DNA of 64,000 nucleotides, taken from NCBI RefSeq assembly GCF_002939185.1, contig NZ_POVL01000011.1:33215-97214 (forward strand), in the 5' to 3' direction. Made by a program: the position numbers and the translations under genes. Below are positions 1 to 11,098 of this stretch, piece by piece. The notes under the pieces are model-generated. The model had not been told where the DNA came from. It searched no databases and was given only the letters and a program-made list of their open reading frames with translations. Within the stretch, counting starts at the first letter, position 1, and each line of letters begins with the position of its first letter. This stretch comes from Enterobacter sichuanensis. Lineage in GTDB: Bacteria > Pseudomonadota > Gammaproteobacteria > Enterobacterales > Enterobacteriaceae.

Positions 1-1040
1 TGCACCACGTTGCGGTGCGCGCTTTCCAGCTGCTCGCTCGCGCCCACAAAGTTGTACTGCGCCTGTTTCACCTGAGAGTTGACCTGACCGCCCTGATACA
101 GCGGCAGGGAGAAGCTCAGGCCAACCTGGTTCTCTCCATTATTTTTATCGTCATACGCTGAAGCGCTGGCTCCGTGGGTTTTGGAACCGCTATAGCTGGT
201 ATCCGATACACCGGTAGACGCGGTCAGGCTCAGGGTTGGCAGGTGGCCGTCCTGTGCCTGACGAATCTGCTCGCGGGCAAGGTCCTGGCTCAGACGCGCC
301 TGCAGCAACGTCAGGTTGCGGTTTTCCGCCTCTTTCAGCAGGGCGTTAACCGCCTGCGGTTTGTCCGTTTTGAAGTTGTCCACGTTCAGGGAGGCCAGTT
401 CCGGATAGTAATTCCCGGTGACCTGACGCAGGGATTCCAGCGCGTTATCGAGGTTGTTACGCGCGGTCACTTCGTTAGCCAGCACGGTGTCGTACTGTGA
501 ACGGGCGTTCTGCACGTCGGTGATCGCCACCAGACCCACGTTGAAACGCTGGGTGGTTTGATCTAACTGGCGGTAAATGGCCTGTTTCTGCGCTTCGGTG
601 TAGGAGAGCGCGTCGATCGCGCTCAGCACGTTAAAGTAAGCTGTGGCCGTGTTCAGGATCAGCGTTTGCTGGTCGGTCTGATAGGTCACATCCTGAATGC
701 CCGCGCTCTTTTCCTGCAGGCTCAGGGCGCGCCATTTGGACATATCAAACAGCGTTTGTGTCAATTGCAGTGAGGCGCTGGTAGCATTGGAGTTAACGCC
801 GTTAGCGTCGCGGAAACCGTTGCTGTAGGTATAATCTGCACCTAAGCCTAACTGCGGCAGCAGTGGGCTACGTGCTTCGTTAATCTTTTCAAACGCAGCA
901 TCACGATCGGCCGCTGATTTACGTAAATCAGGGTTGCCCAGACGTGCCTGCTGGTAGACCTGTAACAGGTTTTCCGCCTGGCTCATTGCACTGAAGCCCG
1001 TCAGGCTCAGGCCGATAAGGATGGGGAGCAATTTCTTCAT
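1..1040 (-). CDS. tolC: TolC outer-membrane efflux channel (partial, 3' end off window)
   Basis: TolC is the trimeric outer-membrane channel-tunnel shared by AcrAB-type pumps and type I secretion. The reading frame runs leftward off the window, so about 346 N-terminal residues are present and the C-terminus is missing. The start ATG gives MKKLLPILIGLSLTG, a signal peptide ending near SQA, then ENLLQVYQQARLGNPDLRKSAA, the first helical repeat typical of TolC. The visible part contains both the first structural repeat and the start of the second (YPELASLNVDNFKTDKPQAV). It is divergent from nudF, as in E. coli. The match to E. coli TolC is close throughout, so identity is secure. Confidence 0.97.
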   Translation of the reverse strand, partial: MKKLLPILIGLSLTGFSAMSQAENLLQVYQQARLGNPDLRKSAADRDAAFEKINEARSPLLPQLGLGADYTYSNGFRDANGVNSNATSASLQLTQTLFDMSKWRALSLQEKSAGIQDVTYQTDQQTLILNTATAYFNVLSAIDALSYTEAQKQAIYRQLDQTTQRFNVGLVAITDVQNARSQYDTVLANEVTARNNLDNALESLRQVTGNYYPELASLNVDNFKTDKPQAVNALLKEAENRNLTLLQARLSQDLAREQIRQAQDGHLPTLSLTASTGVSDTSYSGSKTHGASASAYDDKNNGENQVGLSFSLPLYQGGQVNSQVKQAQYNFVGASEQLESAHRNVV

Positions 1041-1244
1041 TTGCATTCCTTGTTGTGAAGCAGTATTAGCGCTGATCTAATTAAAAAATAATTGCCGATT
1101 CTAACAGAATCATCCACACCAAAAGGTTGGCGTTACGTGCCATCTGGCGGTAATTTGCACCAATCTACCATAGAGCCTTACAAACGGCAGCCAAACAGCC
1201 TTGAAATTCATCATTTCATCACTATTGCTACCAGGACCCGACTC

Positions 1245-1877
1245 ATGCAAAAACCAGAAAAGTTGCCCGTGACATTCGCCAAAAACGATGTAGAAATTAT
1301 TGCACGAGAAACGCTTTATAGCGGTTTTTTTTCGATGGAACTTTACCGTTTCCGGCATCGCCTGTTTAACGGTGAAATGAGCGGCGAAATTCGACGCGAA
1401 ATTTTTGAGCGCGGCCATGCGGCAGTCTTGCTACCCTTTGACCCAGTGCGTGACGAAGTTGTACTGGTGGAGCAGATCCGCATCGCCGCTTATGACGTCA
1501 GTGAAAGCCCGTGGCTGCTGGAAATGGTGGCCGGGATGATCGAAGAAGGTGAGTCGGTCGAGGACGTCGCCCGGCGCGAGGCGCTGGAAGAGGCGGGGCT
1601 GGTGGTGGGCCGCACCAAACCGGTGTTGAGCTATCTGGCAAGCCCGGGGGGCACCAGCGAGCGCTTGTCCATTATGGTTGGCGAAGTGGACGCCACGACG
1701 GCGGAAGGGATCCACGGTCTGGCAGATGAAAACGAAGATATTCGGGTTCATGTGGTGAGCCGGGAACAGGCTTATCAGTGGGTAGAAGAGGGGAAAATCG
1801 ACAACGCAGCGTCTGTCATCGCCCTGCAATGGCTACAGCTGCATTATCAGACATTACGAAACGAGTGGAAAAAATGA
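1245..1877 (+). CDS. nudF: ADP-ribose pyrophosphatase (Nudix hydrolase)
   Basis: Hydrolyses ADP-ribose to AMP and ribose 5-phosphate in the cytoplasm. The 210-residue product carries a complete Nudix box at about residues 97-119 (G-x5-E-x7-REALEEAGL), with the metal-binding REALEEAG core intact. I chose the ATG giving [11 protein letters not shown] because it aligns with the 209-residue E. coli enzyme; the frame is open further upstream to about 1092 but that extension has no family counterpart. It is the first gene of a compact run with yqiB (4-bp ATGA overlap) and cpdA. Confidence 0.95.
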   Translation: MQKPEKLPVTFAKNDVEIIARETLYSGFFSMELYRFRHRLFNGEMSGEIRREIFERGHAAVLLPFDPVRDEVVLVEQIRIAAYDVSESPWLLEMVAGMIEEGESVEDVARREALEEAGLVVGRTKPVLSYLASPGGTSERLSIMVGEVDATTAEGIHGLADENEDIRVHVVSREQAYQWVEEGKIDNAASVIALQWLQLHYQTLRNEWKK

Positions 1878-2296
1878 AGCGCTATACGCCTGACTTCCCA
1901 GAAATGATGCGCCTGTGCGAAACCAATTTCGCACAATTGCGCCGCCTGCTGCCGAGAAACGACGCACCCGGCGAAACGGTAAGCTATCAGGTGAGCAATG
2001 CGCAGTATCGGTTAACGATAACAGAATCAACGCGCTACACTACGCTGGTGGAGATTGAGCAAACGGCCCCCAGCATCAGTTACTGGAGCCTGCCGTCGAT
2101 GACGGTGCGCCTCTATCACGACGCGATGGTCGCTGAAGTGTGTTCAAGTCAGCAGATCTTTCGCTTCAAGGCGCGGTATGATTATCCGAATAAAAAGTTG
2201 CATCAACGCGACGAAAAGCATCAAATTAACCAGTTTTTAGCCGACTGGCTAAGGTATTGTTTAGCACATGGAGCAATGGCGATTCCGGTTTGTTAG
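1874..2296 (+). CDS. yqiB: DUF1249 family protein YqiB
   Basis: A 140-residue protein of the YqiB/DUF1249 family, conserved between nudF and cpdA in enterobacteria; its biochemical role is not established. The start [16 protein letters not shown] overlaps the nudF stop in an ATGA, indicating translational coupling. The body is rich in aromatic residues ([15 protein letters not shown]) and ends [17 protein letters not shown]. No signal peptide or membrane segment is visible, so it is expected to be cytoplasmic. Identification rests on synteny plus sequence. Confidence 0.92.
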   Translation: MKRYTPDFPEMMRLCETNFAQLRRLLPRNDAPGETVSYQVSNAQYRLTITESTRYTTLVEIEQTAPSISYWSLPSMTVRLYHDAMVAEVCSSQQIFRFKARYDYPNKKLHQRDEKHQINQFLADWLRYCLAHGAMAIPVC

Positions 2297-2323
2297 CGTC
2301 ATAAACCTACCTAAGGACACCAT

Positions 2324-3151
2324 TTGGAAAGCCTGTTGAACCTGACTGTTGCTGGTGGGGCGCCAGTCAGGATATTACAAATCACCGATACCCACCTTTT
2401 TGCCGAAAAGCATGAGACGCTGCTGGGGGTCAATACCTGGGAGAGTTATCAGGCGGTACTTAGCGCCATTCACGCTGAAAATCGTGCATGCGATCTGATT
2501 GTCGCAACCGGCGATCTGGCGCAGGATCAATCCTCCGCGGCCTACCAGCATTTCGCTGAAGGCATCGCGAGCTTTAGCGTGCCTTGCGTCTGGCTGCCTG
2601 GAAACCATGATTTCCAGCCGGCGATGTACAGTTCTCTTCAGGATGCGGGCATTTCTCCGGCGAAATGTGTTTTTGCGGGTGAACAGTGGCAGATCCTGCT
2701 GCTGGACAGCCAGGTATTCGGCGTTCCGCACGGTGAGTTAAGCGAGTTTCAACTCGACTGGCTGGAGACCAAACTGGCTGCTGAGCCTGAACGTCATACG
2801 CTGCTGTTGCTTCATCATCATCCTCTGCCGGCGGGGTGCAGCTGGCTCGATCAACACAGCCTGCGCAACTCTGCGGCGCTGGATCACGTACTGGCGAAGT
2901 TCCCGCGGGTAAAAAACCTGCTGTGCGGACATATTCATCAGGAACAGGATCTCGACTGGAATGGACGCCGTATGCTGGCGACGCCGTCGACCTGCGTGCA
3001 GTTTAAACCGCACTGCGCCAACTTTACGCTGGATACCATCGCACCAGGCTGGCGCTGGCTGGACCTGCATGCCGATGGCACGCTGACCACGGAAGTCTGT
3101 CGTCTGACCGGCGCAAAATTCCGCCCGGATACCGCTTCTGAAGGCTACTGA
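2324..3151 (+). CDS. cpdA: 3',5'-cyclic-AMP phosphodiesterase
   Basis: Class III cAMP phosphodiesterase that lowers intracellular cAMP and so tunes CRP signalling. The 275 residues show the metallophosphoesterase motifs in order: D-x-H near residue 22 (ITDTHL), GDLAQD, GNHDF, LLHHHP and GHIHQE, which supply the dinuclear metal ligands. The start is a TTG preceded by an AAGGA Shine-Dalgarno eight bases away; it gives exactly the E. coli length. The stop codon shares one base with the ATG of yqiA, so the pair is probably cotranscribed and coupled. Confidence 0.96.
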   Translation: MESLLNLTVAGGAPVRILQITDTHLFAEKHETLLGVNTWESYQAVLSAIHAENRACDLIVATGDLAQDQSSAAYQHFAEGIASFSVPCVWLPGNHDFQPAMYSSLQDAGISPAKCVFAGEQWQILLLDSQVFGVPHGELSEFQLDWLETKLAAEPERHTLLLLHHHPLPAGCSWLDQHSLRNSAALDHVLAKFPRVKNLLCGHIHQEQDLDWNGRRMLATPSTCVQFKPHCANFTLDTIAPGWRWLDLHADGTLTTEVCRLTGAKFRPDTASEGY

Positions 3152-3732
3152 TGTCTACGCTCCTTTATCTGCACGGATTCAACAGCTCGCCGCGCTCCGC
3201 AAAAGCGACACAGTTTCGCCACTGGCTGAGCGAGCATCACCCCGACGTTGAGATGATCATCCCGCAGCTGCCGCCCTATCCTGCGGAGGCCGCGGAGATG
3301 CTGGAATCTATTGTGCTCGAACACGGCGGCGAGTCATTCGGTGTGGTCGGCTCATCGCTGGGCGGGTACTACGCCACCTGGCTGTCGCAATGCTTCATGC
3401 TGCCGGCCGTTGTGGTCAATCCGGCGGTACGGCCATTTGAGCTGCTGCGGGACTTTCTTGGTGAAAACGAGAACCCCTACACAGGCCAGCAATATGTGCT
3501 AGAGTCACGCCATATTTACGATCTCAAAGTTATGCAGGTCGACCCGCTTGAAGCGCCGGATCTCATCTGGCTGCTGCAACAGACGGGAGATGAAGTGCTG
3601 GATTACCGCCAGGCAGTGGCGTATTACGCATCCTGCCGCCAGACTATAGAAGAGGGCGGAAATCATGCTTTCACGGGCTTTGAGAATCATTTCACCCAGA
3701 TTGTCGATTTTCTTGGACTGCACAGCCACTGA
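3151..3732 (+). CDS. yqiA: Esterase YqiA
   Basis: A 193-residue alpha/beta hydrolase with esterase activity on short acyl and palmitoyl-CoA substrates in the E. coli homologue. [10 protein letters not shown] near the N-terminus supplies the oxyanion loop, and [12 protein letters not shown] (around residue 70) is the nucleophile elbow G-x-S-x-G with Ser in SSLGG. The C-terminal [11 protein letters not shown] contains the catalytic His. The ATG overlaps the cpdA stop by one base. Its association with the parE transcript is conserved in relatives. Confidence 0.94.
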   Translation: MSTLLYLHGFNSSPRSAKATQFRHWLSEHHPDVEMIIPQLPPYPAEAAEMLESIVLEHGGESFGVVGSSLGGYYATWLSQCFMLPAVVVNPAVRPFELLRDFLGENENPYTGQQYVLESRHIYDLKVMQVDPLEAPDLIWLLQQTGDEVLDYRQAVAYYASCRQTIEEGGNHAFTGFENHFTQIVDFLGLHSH

Positions 3733-3757
3733 CAATCAATGCGAATTGCTAGTTTAA

Positions 3758-5653
<1,896 letters not shown>

Positions 5654-5733
5654 TGCCCTCACCCTAACTCTCTCCCACAGGGAGAGGGAATGGATCGTAG
5701 GCCCGGTAAGCATTAGCGCCACCGGGCTTTTTT
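5654..5733 (+). terminator. parE terminator region with dispersed palindrome and REP-like hairpin
   Basis: Directly after parE there is a CCCTCACCCTAACTCTCTCCC palindrome arm facing GGGAGAGGG (about 5656-5688), then a GCCCGGT/ACCGGGC hairpin (5701-5727) followed by six T residues. The second hairpin with its T run is a plausible intrinsic terminator for parE; the sequence also matches the REP/PU style of repeat. The first palindrome recurs near 29.0 kb and twice near 35.85 kb. Confidence 0.6.
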
Positions 5734-5736
5734 ACA

Positions 5737-7938
5737 TCAAAACTCCATCTTCACCGTAAACTGCACTTCGCGCGGGTCGCCTATCTGGTTACCCAGATTG
5801 TTGGTGGCGATAGACGAGGTGTAGTAGGTCTTATCAAACAGATTTTTGACGTTCACCTGCAGCGTCACCGGATACTGCAGCTTTATCTTATACGCCGCAA
5901 ACGCATCCGCCACGAAATAGCCCGGCAGATAATAATCTGCTCCGTTGGTTGCGGAACGACGGCTCACGCCATGCCCGCCGCCGCCCAGCGTCAGGGTATT
6001 CCCGGCAAACGCATTGTGAATATCGTAGGTCAGGAACAGGGAGCCGGTATGGCGCGGCACGTTCGGCAGCGGTTTGCCCGCATAGTCCGGATCTTCCAGC
6101 ACTTTCGCGTCGGTATAGCCATAGCTGGCGATGATATTGGTGTTCTCGGTCAGCGACCCGGCAAGATCCACCTCCACGCCCTGAGAGCGCACGCGTCCCG
6201 CGGTTTTGGCGATGGTTTCCCCGCCAATGCTCTCGGTGTACAGCACGTTGCGCTTGTGAATATCAAACAGCGCGATATTGGCGGTAATCCCGTCGAACAG
6301 ATCGAATTTTGCACCCACTTCATAGGCATTCGACGTTTCCGGCGGCAGGTCACCGATATAGCTCGCAATCGACGACTGCGGCATAAACGTTTGTGAGTAG
6401 TTGGCAAACAGCGAGACGGATGGCGTGAGCTTGTAAACCAGCCCCAGCTTTGGCGTCCACTGCTCGTCGCGGCTGTCGGTGTTGACGTTGAACGGACGAC
6501 CTTTGCCTGCGTACTGGGTGTAATACTGGTAGCGCATGCCTGCTACGGCGATCCAGTTGTCGGTCAGGTACAGGGCATCCTGCGCGTAGGCCGAGTAGCT
6601 CTCCTGCTTGAGCGTCTGGTCGCTGTCGGACGCCGACACGGTGGTGCATTTGCCGAGGTTGCCATACGTCGGGTGGTAGATGTTGAAATCTTTCACGTTT
6701 TTACAGCGCATCATGTCCGTGCGCAGCAGATCGTAATTTTCATACGACACGCCGGTCAGGATCTCATTGTAAAAACCGGCAATATCCACATTCCCCTGAA
6801 GGTCTGCACGGGTGCTGTGCATGCGCTGGGTCGAGCCCTGGGTGGCATCCACGCGGCGGGTCAGGTTGCCGGTTTTTGAATCATAGGCCATCACGCGGGC
6901 CTGATTATCGCTGTATTTATCCTGACTGTAGCTGTAGTCGAACTTTGCGGTCCACTGGCTGTTGAGACGATATTCCGCGTTGAGCTGGGCGAGGTCCGAC
7001 TGCCCGTCAGTGATATTAAACGGCTCGTCAAAGCGGGTTTTACGATCCACGTTTACCGGCTGTTTGGTGTTGAGATCGAAGATCGTCCCGCGATCGAACG
7101 GCGTCTTATAGTCGCGATGGGAATAGAGCAAGGTCACGGTGGCATCGTCACCAAACCAGGTGAGCGACGGAGCGATAAAGGTGCTGCGTTCGTTACCAAA
7201 ATTACGCCAGTAATCCTCGTCCTGATATTCCCCTGTGAGGCGATACGCCAGCCGCGTGCCGTCAATCGGGCCGGTGACGTCAACCTGTCCGGTGCCGCCG
7301 CCAAAGCTGGAAGAGGTGGCAGAAATCGACCCGCCGAAGGTCTTCTCCGGGCGTTTGGTGACCACGTTAATCAGGCCGCCGGGATCGAGAATGCCATAAA
7401 GCGTTGAGGCCGGGCCTTTCAGCACTTCCACGCGCTCGGTTGCGGCATTGAAGCTGCGTGGCAGCACGGTGCGCAGACCGTTGGTCATGACCGAGCCGTC
7501 GCGGTTCGCGCCAAACCCGCGGCGTACAAACGCATCCTGCGTGCCGCCCAGCGTGTTGGTCTGCACCACGTTGCTGACGTTGTAGAGCGCTTCATCCAGC
7601 GTGGTGGCGTGTTGATCCTGGAGCACCTTATCGCTGACGGTATTCACCACCTGCGGGATATCCAGCATCGGCATGTTGGTTAGCGTGGCGGTGGAGGTAT
7701 TCAGCGGCTGATAGCCATTGGTGGCCTCCGCCGTCGTATTTGGATCGGCGGTGACGGTCAGCGTTTCGCCGTCTTTAGCCGTGGTGGTGTCTGCTGCCTG
7801 CACCAGCGGCGCCATAAACAGCAGTGAAAAGAGCGCGCGCCCTTTTACCCCAGAGAGTGAAGGTGTGAACGTAGCCATTACATCTGTTATCCCAAAATAT
7901 TCCGCAAAAGACGTTTCGCGGAAGAATGTGTGAGTCAT
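5737..7938 (-). CDS. TonB-dependent siderophore receptor (hydroxamate-type, FhuE/FoxA/FcuA-like)
   Basis: Outer-membrane receptor that would import a ferric siderophore using TonB-ExbB-ExbD energy. After an extended N-terminus and a signal peptide ending VQAAD comes a TonB box (ETLTVTA), a plug domain (DIPQVVNTVSDKVLQD to GPASTLYGILDPGGLINVVTKRP) and a 22-strand-type barrel ending in KMEF with terminal Phe. The ATG used here has an AAGGGG Shine-Dalgarno; an internal ATG at 7878 (MATFTPSLSG) would give 713 residues and a more ordinary signal peptide. The ligand cannot be told from sequence. It is divergent from an ABC importer that probably handles the same ligand. Confidence 0.88.
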   Translation of the reverse strand: MTHTFFRETSFAEYFGITDVMATFTPSLSGVKGRALFSLLFMAPLVQAADTTTAKDGETLTVTADPNTTAEATNGYQPLNTSTATLTNMPMLDIPQVVNTVSDKVLQDQHATTLDEALYNVSNVVQTNTLGGTQDAFVRRGFGANRDGSVMTNGLRTVLPRSFNAATERVEVLKGPASTLYGILDPGGLINVVTKRPEKTFGGSISATSSSFGGGTGQVDVTGPIDGTRLAYRLTGEYQDEDYWRNFGNERSTFIAPSLTWFGDDATVTLLYSHRDYKTPFDRGTIFDLNTKQPVNVDRKTRFDEPFNITDGQSDLAQLNAEYRLNSQWTAKFDYSYSQDKYSDNQARVMAYDSKTGNLTRRVDATQGSTQRMHSTRADLQGNVDIAGFYNEILTGVSYENYDLLRTDMMRCKNVKDFNIYHPTYGNLGKCTTVSASDSDQTLKQESYSAYAQDALYLTDNWIAVAGMRYQYYTQYAGKGRPFNVNTDSRDEQWTPKLGLVYKLTPSVSLFANYSQTFMPQSSIASYIGDLPPETSNAYEVGAKFDLFDGITANIALFDIHKRNVLYTESIGGETIAKTAGRVRSQGVEVDLAGSLTENTNIIASYGYTDAKVLEDPDYAGKPLPNVPRHTGSLFLTYDIHNAFAGNTLTLGGGGHGVSRRSATNGADYYLPGYFVADAFAAYKIKLQYPVTLQVNVKNLFDKTYYTSSIATNNLGNQIGDPREVQFTVKMEF

Positions 7939-7982
7939 TGCCCCTTACGGTCTGCCCGTTAGCCAGAACTGGCATCGGACAT

Positions 7983-8001
7983 GTAATTGAGAATCATTCA
8001 A
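7983..8001 (-). promoter_or_regulatory. Fur-box-like site upstream of the siderophore receptor
   Basis: GTAATTGAGAATCATTCAA matches the 19-base Fur consensus GATAATGATAATCATTATC at 12 positions, with a fully matching AATCATT core. It lies 45 bases upstream of the receptor start, a suitable place for iron repression. Match counted by eye only. Confidence 0.55.
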
Positions 8002-8211
8002 TCATGAGCAGATGTAGTAGTAAATGGAAAAAAGCATAAATCGACTACAGCAAGAAATAAGGCGATAAAGCGTAACGGAGACAGAGTTAATTTATTGAAA
8101 ATAAAGTTGATATAAAGCTCTCAGAGCTCGCTTATTTTTCCGTTTTCCCCTGGTTTTTACAGGGTGTTTCTTCGCTTGACTACTACAGGGCGCAGCGTCA
8201 AACTCTCAAAA

Positions 8212-8230
8212 GAGAATGAGTTTTATTTTT
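8212..8230 (+). promoter_or_regulatory. Weak Fur-box-like site before the ABC importer
   Basis: GAGAATGAGTTTTATTTTT matches the Fur consensus at about 12 of 19 bases, with a good left half (GAGAATGA) and a poor right half. It lies about 35 bases before the chosen GTG start of the ATPase gene. An AT-rich background makes chance matches likely. Confidence 0.3.
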
Positions 8231-8262
8231 ATTTATTGGCTTTTCATTACGTTGGCGTTCAC

Positions 8263-9072
8263 GTGGCTCACAACACAAACAAACCGGGACTGGTTCTGAA
8301 GAACCTCTCTGCGGGGTATCAGAAAAAAATCATCATTGATGGGCTCTCCCTTGCGATCCCTCAGCAGAAAATGACGGTGCTGGTAGGAGCGAACGGCTGC
8401 GGGAAATCCACGCTGTTGAGCACTATCGCGCGGCTGCTGCGGCCACTTGGGGGGACTGCGCTGCTGGACGGCAAAGCCATTCATGAGCAGCCGACCAAAG
8501 CGGTCGCCCGTCAGCTTGGCATTCTGCCGCAGTCCCCGCTGTTGCCGGAAGGGTTAACCGTTTTTGAACTGGTCTCGCGCGGGCGTTATCCCTGGCAAAA
8601 CGTTATGCGCCAGTGGAGCGAAGAGGACGAACTGGCGGTGGAAGAGGCCCTGCACCTGACCGGCACGGCAGCGTTTGCCCATATGCCGGTAGAAAGCCTG
8701 TCCGGCGGTCAGCGACAGCGCTGCTGGATCGCGATGGCGCTGGCGCAGCAAACGCCGTATATCCTGCTGGATGAACCCACCACCTTTCTCGATCTTCGCT
8801 ACCAGGTGGAGATCCTCGAACTGCTGCATACGCTGACGCGTGAGCACGGGCGTACCGTGCTGGTGGTATTGCACGACCTTAACTTCGCCGTGAACTATGG
8901 CGATACGCTGGTCTTTTTACGCCAGGGAAAGGTGGAGGGGGTATTGCATGAGGGGGACGTCTGTACGCCAGAGCTTATTAAAGCGGTGTTCGATGTCGAC
9001 GTGCATATGTCCATCAACCCGTTGACCGGCAAACCGTTCTTTATGCCGTTTCGCCAGGTCGCTGAAAAATGA
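8263..9072 (+). CDS. Iron-siderophore ABC transporter ATP-binding protein (FecE/FhuC-like)
   Basis: Cytoplasmic ATPase of a siderophore importer. Walker A is GANGCGKST, the signature motif LSGGQRQR, and Walker B ILLDEPT, followed by the H-loop VVLHDLN. From the GTG giving (M)AHNTNKPGLVLKNLS the protein has 269 residues, matching FecE/FhuC lengths. The frame is open upstream to a GTG at 8164, but the extra 33 residues are unlike the family; neither start has a strong Shine-Dalgarno, so the start is uncertain. It overlaps the next gene by an ATGA, marking a four-gene coupled operon. Confidence 0.88.
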   Translation: MAHNTNKPGLVLKNLSAGYQKKIIIDGLSLAIPQQKMTVLVGANGCGKSTLLSTIARLLRPLGGTALLDGKAIHEQPTKAVARQLGILPQSPLLPEGLTVFELVSRGRYPWQNVMRQWSEEDELAVEEALHLTGTAAFAHMPVESLSGGQRQRCWIAMALAQQTPYILLDEPTTFLDLRYQVEILELLHTLTREHGRTVLVVLHDLNFAVNYGDTLVFLRQGKVEGVLHEGDVCTPELIKAVFDVDVHMSINPLTGKPFFMPFRQVAEK

Positions 9073-10052
9073 TCCGCACCTCTCTGGCGTTTATCCTTTT
9101 TGCGTTACTGCTGACGGCGGGCGCGATTGCCCATCTGGGAACTGGCGCGCGCGTTATTCCGCCCTGGACAGTGGCCCAGGCCTTTTTCGCTTTCGACCCG
9201 CACAATTTCGACCATAACATCATCATCAGGCTGCGCCTGTTACGCCTGATGGCGGCCACGATCGTTGGCGCGGCGCTGGGCGTGGCGGGGGTATTATTAC
9301 AGTCGGTCATCCGCAACCCGCTGGCTGAGCCGCATATTCTGGGGCTCAATGCCGGGGCGGCGCTGGCGGTGGTGCTGACGAGCGCGCTGGGCCTGACCCT
9401 GCCAGTGGGGCAGCCGCTTATTGCCGCTGCCGGTGCCGCCACGCTGTTTTTGCTGGTACTGGTGTTCTCCTCTTCCGGGCGGACCGGACTCACGCCGATG
9501 AAAGTCACCCTGTGCGGCGTCGCGATGTCGGCCTTTGCCTCGTCAGTGACCGCCGCCGTGCTGATTCTGGACGAACAGACGCTGCTCTCCCTGCGCACCT
9601 GGCTGGCGGGTGATGTCGCCGGGGTTAACGCACAGACGCTGCAGAGCGCCCTGTGGGCCGCCACCGCCGGTTTTGTTCTCGCTCTTGCGCTGTCGCCTTC
9701 GCTCAATATGCTGGCGCTTGGCGACAACATGGCGCAGGGGCTCGGCGTATCGCTGCTGAAAACCCGTCTGCTCGCTCTGCTGGCTATCGCGCTGCTCTGC
9801 GGCGCGGCCGTCTCCATTGCCGGGCCGATTGGCTTTATTGGCCTTGTGGTGCCGCAGCTTATTCGCCGTCTGGTGTCGGTCGATCTGCGGGTGATGGTGC
9901 CGCTGTCTGCGCTGTGCGGCGCGCTGGTTCTGCTGCTGGCGGATCTTGCGGCCCGGACGCTGTTTACGCCCTGGGAGCTGGCAACCGGCATCATGACCGC
10001 CCTGGTGGGCGCCCCGGTCTTTATCTTCATGGCGTCGAGGATGTTTAAATGA
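9069..10052 (+). CDS. Iron-siderophore ABC transporter permease (FecCD family, first)
   Basis: Inner-membrane permease of the BtuC/FecCD type, 327 residues with about nine to ten hydrophobic segments. Family landmarks include RLLRLMAATIVGAALGVAGVL near the N-terminus (the R-L-P/R motif and GAaLgvaG), the LGLNAGAALAVV segment after IRNPLAEPH, and GPIGFIGLVVPQLIRRLV near the C-terminus, which couples to the ATPase. The ATG overlaps the ATPase stop by four bases and the gene overlaps the second permease by four bases. The two permeases are expected to form a heterodimer. Confidence 0.9.
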   Translation: MIRTSLAFILFALLLTAGAIAHLGTGARVIPPWTVAQAFFAFDPHNFDHNIIIRLRLLRLMAATIVGAALGVAGVLLQSVIRNPLAEPHILGLNAGAALAVVLTSALGLTLPVGQPLIAAAGAATLFLLVLVFSSSGRTGLTPMKVTLCGVAMSAFASSVTAAVLILDEQTLLSLRTWLAGDVAGVNAQTLQSALWAATAGFVLALALSPSLNMLALGDNMAQGLGVSLLKTRLLALLAIALLCGAAVSIAGPIGFIGLVVPQLIRRLVSVDLRVMVPLSALCGALVLLLADLAARTLFTPWELATGIMTALVGAPVFIFMASRMFK

Positions 10053-11089
10053 ACCGCGCCGGACTGCGTGCGTTGCGCGTTGGCACCTTCTCAGCGCTGG
10101 TTCGTCCAAAGGCGCTGGCGTGTCTTGCCATCCTGGCGCTGGCCGCCTGCCTGCTGGCCGGTTTTGGCCTGACGCACGGTTCCCTGCCCATTCCCAGCTC
10201 CGCCATCGGACGCGCGCTGTTTTTGCCTGAAAGTCTGACGACAGAGACGCGCTACATCGTGATGGACATCCGCCTGCCGCGTCTGCTGATGGCGATCCTG
10301 TGCGGCGCAATGCTCGGTATGGCAGGGGCAGCCATGCAGTCCATCACCCGCAATGGCCTGGCCGATCCGGGACTGATCGGCGTGAAAGAGGGCTGTAGCG
10401 CAGCGGTACTGCTGCTGATTTTTCAGTTCCCGGCGCTAAGCCTGGCCTGGCGTCCGCTGGTCGGGATGGCCGGTGGGCTGCTCACCGCGCTGCTGGTGAT
10501 AGCCCTGGCGCGGGATATCTCGCGCCCGCGATTTATCCTGATCGGTATTGGCGTGTCGTGGGCCTTTGCCGCGGCAATGGGGGTTTTTATCACCACCGCT
10601 GACGTGCGCGACGTGCAGACGGCGATGCTGTGGCTGGCGGGAAGCCTGCATGCGGCAAACTGGACGCTGGTGGGGCTGGCCGCGCTCTGGGCTGCCCCCG
10701 CGTTTGCGCTGCTGCTCTTTACCGCCCGGGCCGCGGACGTGGCGCTGCTCGGCGATCAGGCCGCAGCGGGCCTTGGCGTGCGCACCACCCGGCTGGCGCT
10801 GGTGCGGGTTCTCGCCCCGGTGGTGCTGACGGCGGCCTGCGTCTCCTGCGTGGGCAGTATTGGCTTCGTGGGGCTGATTGCCCCGCACATGGCACGCCTG
10901 CTGCTGCGCGGTGGTCAAACCGCGCTCCTGACGGGTAGTGCCGTGCTGGGAGCGCTGCTGGTGCTGCTGGCGGATAACATTGGACGGCTGGCATTCCTCC
11001 CGCTGCAGCTGCCGGCAGGCATTGTCATTTCATTAATTGGCGGACCTTTTTTCCTGCTGCTGCTCTGGCAGCGCCGGGACAGATTTTAG
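10049..11089 (+). CDS. Iron-siderophore ABC transporter permease (FecCD family, second)
   Basis: Second FecCD-type permease, 346 residues, starting MNRAGLRALRVGTFSAL. It shows the same landmarks as its partner: IRLPRLLMAILCGAMLGMAGAAMQ, ITRNGLADPGLIGVKEG and GSIGFVGLIAPHMARLLLRG, the last being the cytoplasmic coupling region. Its higher GC content and many hydrophobic residues are normal for the family. Four-base overlap with the first permease; nine bases separate it from the binding-protein gene. Confidence 0.9.
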   Translation: MNRAGLRALRVGTFSALVRPKALACLAILALAACLLAGFGLTHGSLPIPSSAIGRALFLPESLTTETRYIVMDIRLPRLLMAILCGAMLGMAGAAMQSITRNGLADPGLIGVKEGCSAAVLLLIFQFPALSLAWRPLVGMAGGLLTALLVIALARDISRPRFILIGIGVSWAFAAAMGVFITTADVRDVQTAMLWLAGSLHAANWTLVGLAALWAAPAFALLLFTARAADVALLGDQAAAGLGVRTTRLALVRVLAPVVLTAACVSCVGSIGFVGLIAPHMARLLLRGGQTALLTGSAVLGALLVLLADNIGRLAFLPLQLPAGIVISLIGGPFFLLLLWQRRDRF

Positions 11090-11098
11090 AGGACGATA

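Larger units (their letters stand above)
7939..8262. promoter_or_regulatory. Divergent control region of the siderophore locus
   Basis: A 324-base AT-rich intergenic stretch between receptor and importer with no supportable gene in it. It must contain both promoters and holds two Fur-box-like sites, listed separately. No riboswitch-like fold or other repeat was recognised. Confidence 0.6.

Noticed and set aside
9041..10030. 329-codon minus-strand open frame opposite the first FecCD permease
   Set aside because: Low-complexity Ser/Ala/Arg composition typical of a shadow of a GC-rich membrane-protein gene.
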